Origin: a bacterium | Lineage (GTDB): Bacteria > Bacillota > Clostridia > Oscillospirales > Oscillospiraceae | Assembly: GCA_004562395.1 (NCBI GenBank) | Contig: SFQY01000068.1 | Coordinates: 1 to 6,952 of the forward strand | Direction of reading: 5' to 3' | Length of the DNA stretch: 6,952 nucleotides | Shown here: positions 6,352-6,952 of the stretch, piece after piece | Layout of the letters: each line of letters opens with the position of its first letter | How positions within the stretch are numbered: position 1 is the stretch's first letter | Made by a program: the position numbers and the translations under genes | The notes under the pieces: generated by a model | Told to the model about the DNA's origin: nothing | Seen by the model: only the letters and a program-made list of their open reading frames with translations | Databases searched by the model: none

Positions 6352-6816
6352 GAGATAAGAGATATGAGATATAAGATAGGAGATAAGGTATCCCCTTCGG
6401 GGATGGTTTTTAAAAAATATGCAGGTCGGTTTTCTCAGCAGCCCGATAAATTGGTGTTTGCAGAGATGCGCCGCACCATACCTTCCCCCGGGGGGAAGGT
6501 GCCCCAGTGCGCACACTGGGGCGGATGAGGAACGGCGATATGTTCCGAATCGGTATGCATTTCGTGAAAAAGGTACATTGGGAAAGTCTGTACCGTTTGA
6601 ATTGACCGCGTTGCGAATGGGAAGGTGTCGCCATTCCTCATCCACCGCTTCGCGGTCCCCCTTCCCCCCGGGGGAAGGTATTGTGCGGCACTCGTCCTTA
6701 CAAACACCAATTTCACGGGCACCCGGGCAAAAACGATCATCACAATTTTCAAAATCATCCCCGGAGGGGATACCACATCTTATATCTTATATCTTATATC
6801 TCGTATCTTATATCTT
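6345..6816. repeat. Complete nested inverted-repeat element, copy E
   Basis: Six left heptamers (from 6345) and about five right ones (to 6816) frame the hairpins ATCCCC-TTC-GGGGAT (about 6391) and ATCCCC-GGA-GGGGAT (about 6758-6772). Next come arms containing GATAAATTGGTGTTTG on the left and CAAACACCAATTT on the right, then inner hairpins. On the left the inner hairpins are CCTTCCCCC/GGGGGGAAGG and GCCCCAGTG-CGCA-CACTGGGGC (6501-6522); on the right ACCGC-TTC-GCGGT plus CCTTCCCCC. Relative to copy D the inner hairpins and core are reversed. The left ATCCCC hairpin is followed by GGTTTTT, so it might stop transcripts leaving the large terminase gene. No gene is supported within. Confidence 0.8.
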
Positions 6817-6896
6817 GGTTCCCTGCGCCTTCGGCGACGGGCGACTCCCCCCAAGGGGCAATGTCATCAACTTAAGGAACCAGGGTCCGATTTCCC
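6817..6896 (+). repeat. Repeat-derived spacer with partial GCGCC/GGGCGAC hairpin
   Basis: GCGCC-TTC-GGCGACGGGCGAC (6826-6845) repeats the start of the element at 4344-4365, then changes to CTCCCCCCAAGGGG and loses the closing arm. GGTTCC (6817-6822) and GGAACC (6876-6881) form short inverted arms around the stretch. No gene is visible. Confidence 0.45.
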
Positions 6897-6952
6897 TGTC
6901 ATTGCGAACCAGTCCGCAGACTGGTGTGGCAATCCGTTCCCCTTGCAGCGTC
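6897..6952 (+). repeat. GTCATTGCGA...GGCAATCC interspersed repeat, cut by window end
   Basis: GTCATTGCGA (6898-6907) is followed by a perfect 7-bp hairpin, ACCAGTC-CGCA-GACTGGT (6908-6925), and GGCAATCCGTTCCCC (6928-6942). It belongs to the same family and has the same orientation as 1720-1822, and it probably continues beyond the window. Confidence 0.75.

Noticed and set aside
5245..6645. 466-codon open frame on the minus strand
   Set aside because: It is antisense to the large terminase gene and its N-terminal part is only translated repeat copy E (RRGYLISYLISHISYL-like).
1..6952. tRNA, rRNA, riboswitch or attachment site
   Set aside because: No cloverleaf, rRNA segment or known riboswitch core was recognised, and no integrase or duplicated tRNA end marks an att site. 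A covariance-model scan could still find something I missed.

Overview
The window looks like the chromosome of a fairly GC-rich Firmicute, most likely a gut member of the Oscillospiraceae/Ruminococcaceae (Oscillibacter or Flavonifractor-like). This is inferred from the clostridial-type glyceraldehyde-3-phosphate dehydrogenase, the sigma-A type promoters, the strong AGGAGG ribosome binding sites and the dense GC-rich palindromic intergenic repeats. The species cannot be fixed from the sequence alone.

Layout: bases 1-200 hold palindromic repeats and a half copy of a repeat element (copy A). Bases 220-1397 are a complete housekeeping unit on the minus strand: promoter, gap gene (338 aa) and intrinsic terminator. 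Bases 1400-1830 hold no gene, only repeats (copy B and a GTCATTGCGA-type repeat). From 1837 to 6351 come genes of phage origin: a leftward pair (XRE repressor, then a very small ImmA/IrrE-type HExxH protein), a rightward consensus promoter overlaid by repeated operator-like half-sites, a DUF6291-like putative replication protein with a 36-codon ORF overlapping its stop, and overlapping small and large terminase subunits. Bases 6352-6952 are again only repeats.

The gene order (repressor/ImmA, replication, terminase) is normal for a temperate phage of Firmicutes, but the modules are reduced to one or two genes each. No integrase, excisionase, portal, capsid, tail or lysis gene is present in the window. 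Each junction between retained phage modules is filled by one copy of the same repeat: copy C (2672-3192), copy D (3984-4334) and copy E (6345-6816). This fits a prophage that collapsed by recombination between repeats, or one heavily invaded by them.

The repeat is the most interesting object here. It is a nested inverted repeat of about 350-520 bp. Its outer arms are heptanucleotide tandem repeats (consensus GAGATAT), followed by an ATCCCC-NNN-GGGGAT hairpin, then a diverged arm around AAATTGG, then inner GC-rich hairpins ending in GGATGAGG. The centre is unique sequence with no convincing gene. The inner hairpins are exchanged between copies, and the cores of D and E are homologous in opposite orientation. 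Because 7 is not a multiple of 3, the arms carry stop codons in all three frames as they are entered, and the two genes that run into an arm end at these stops.
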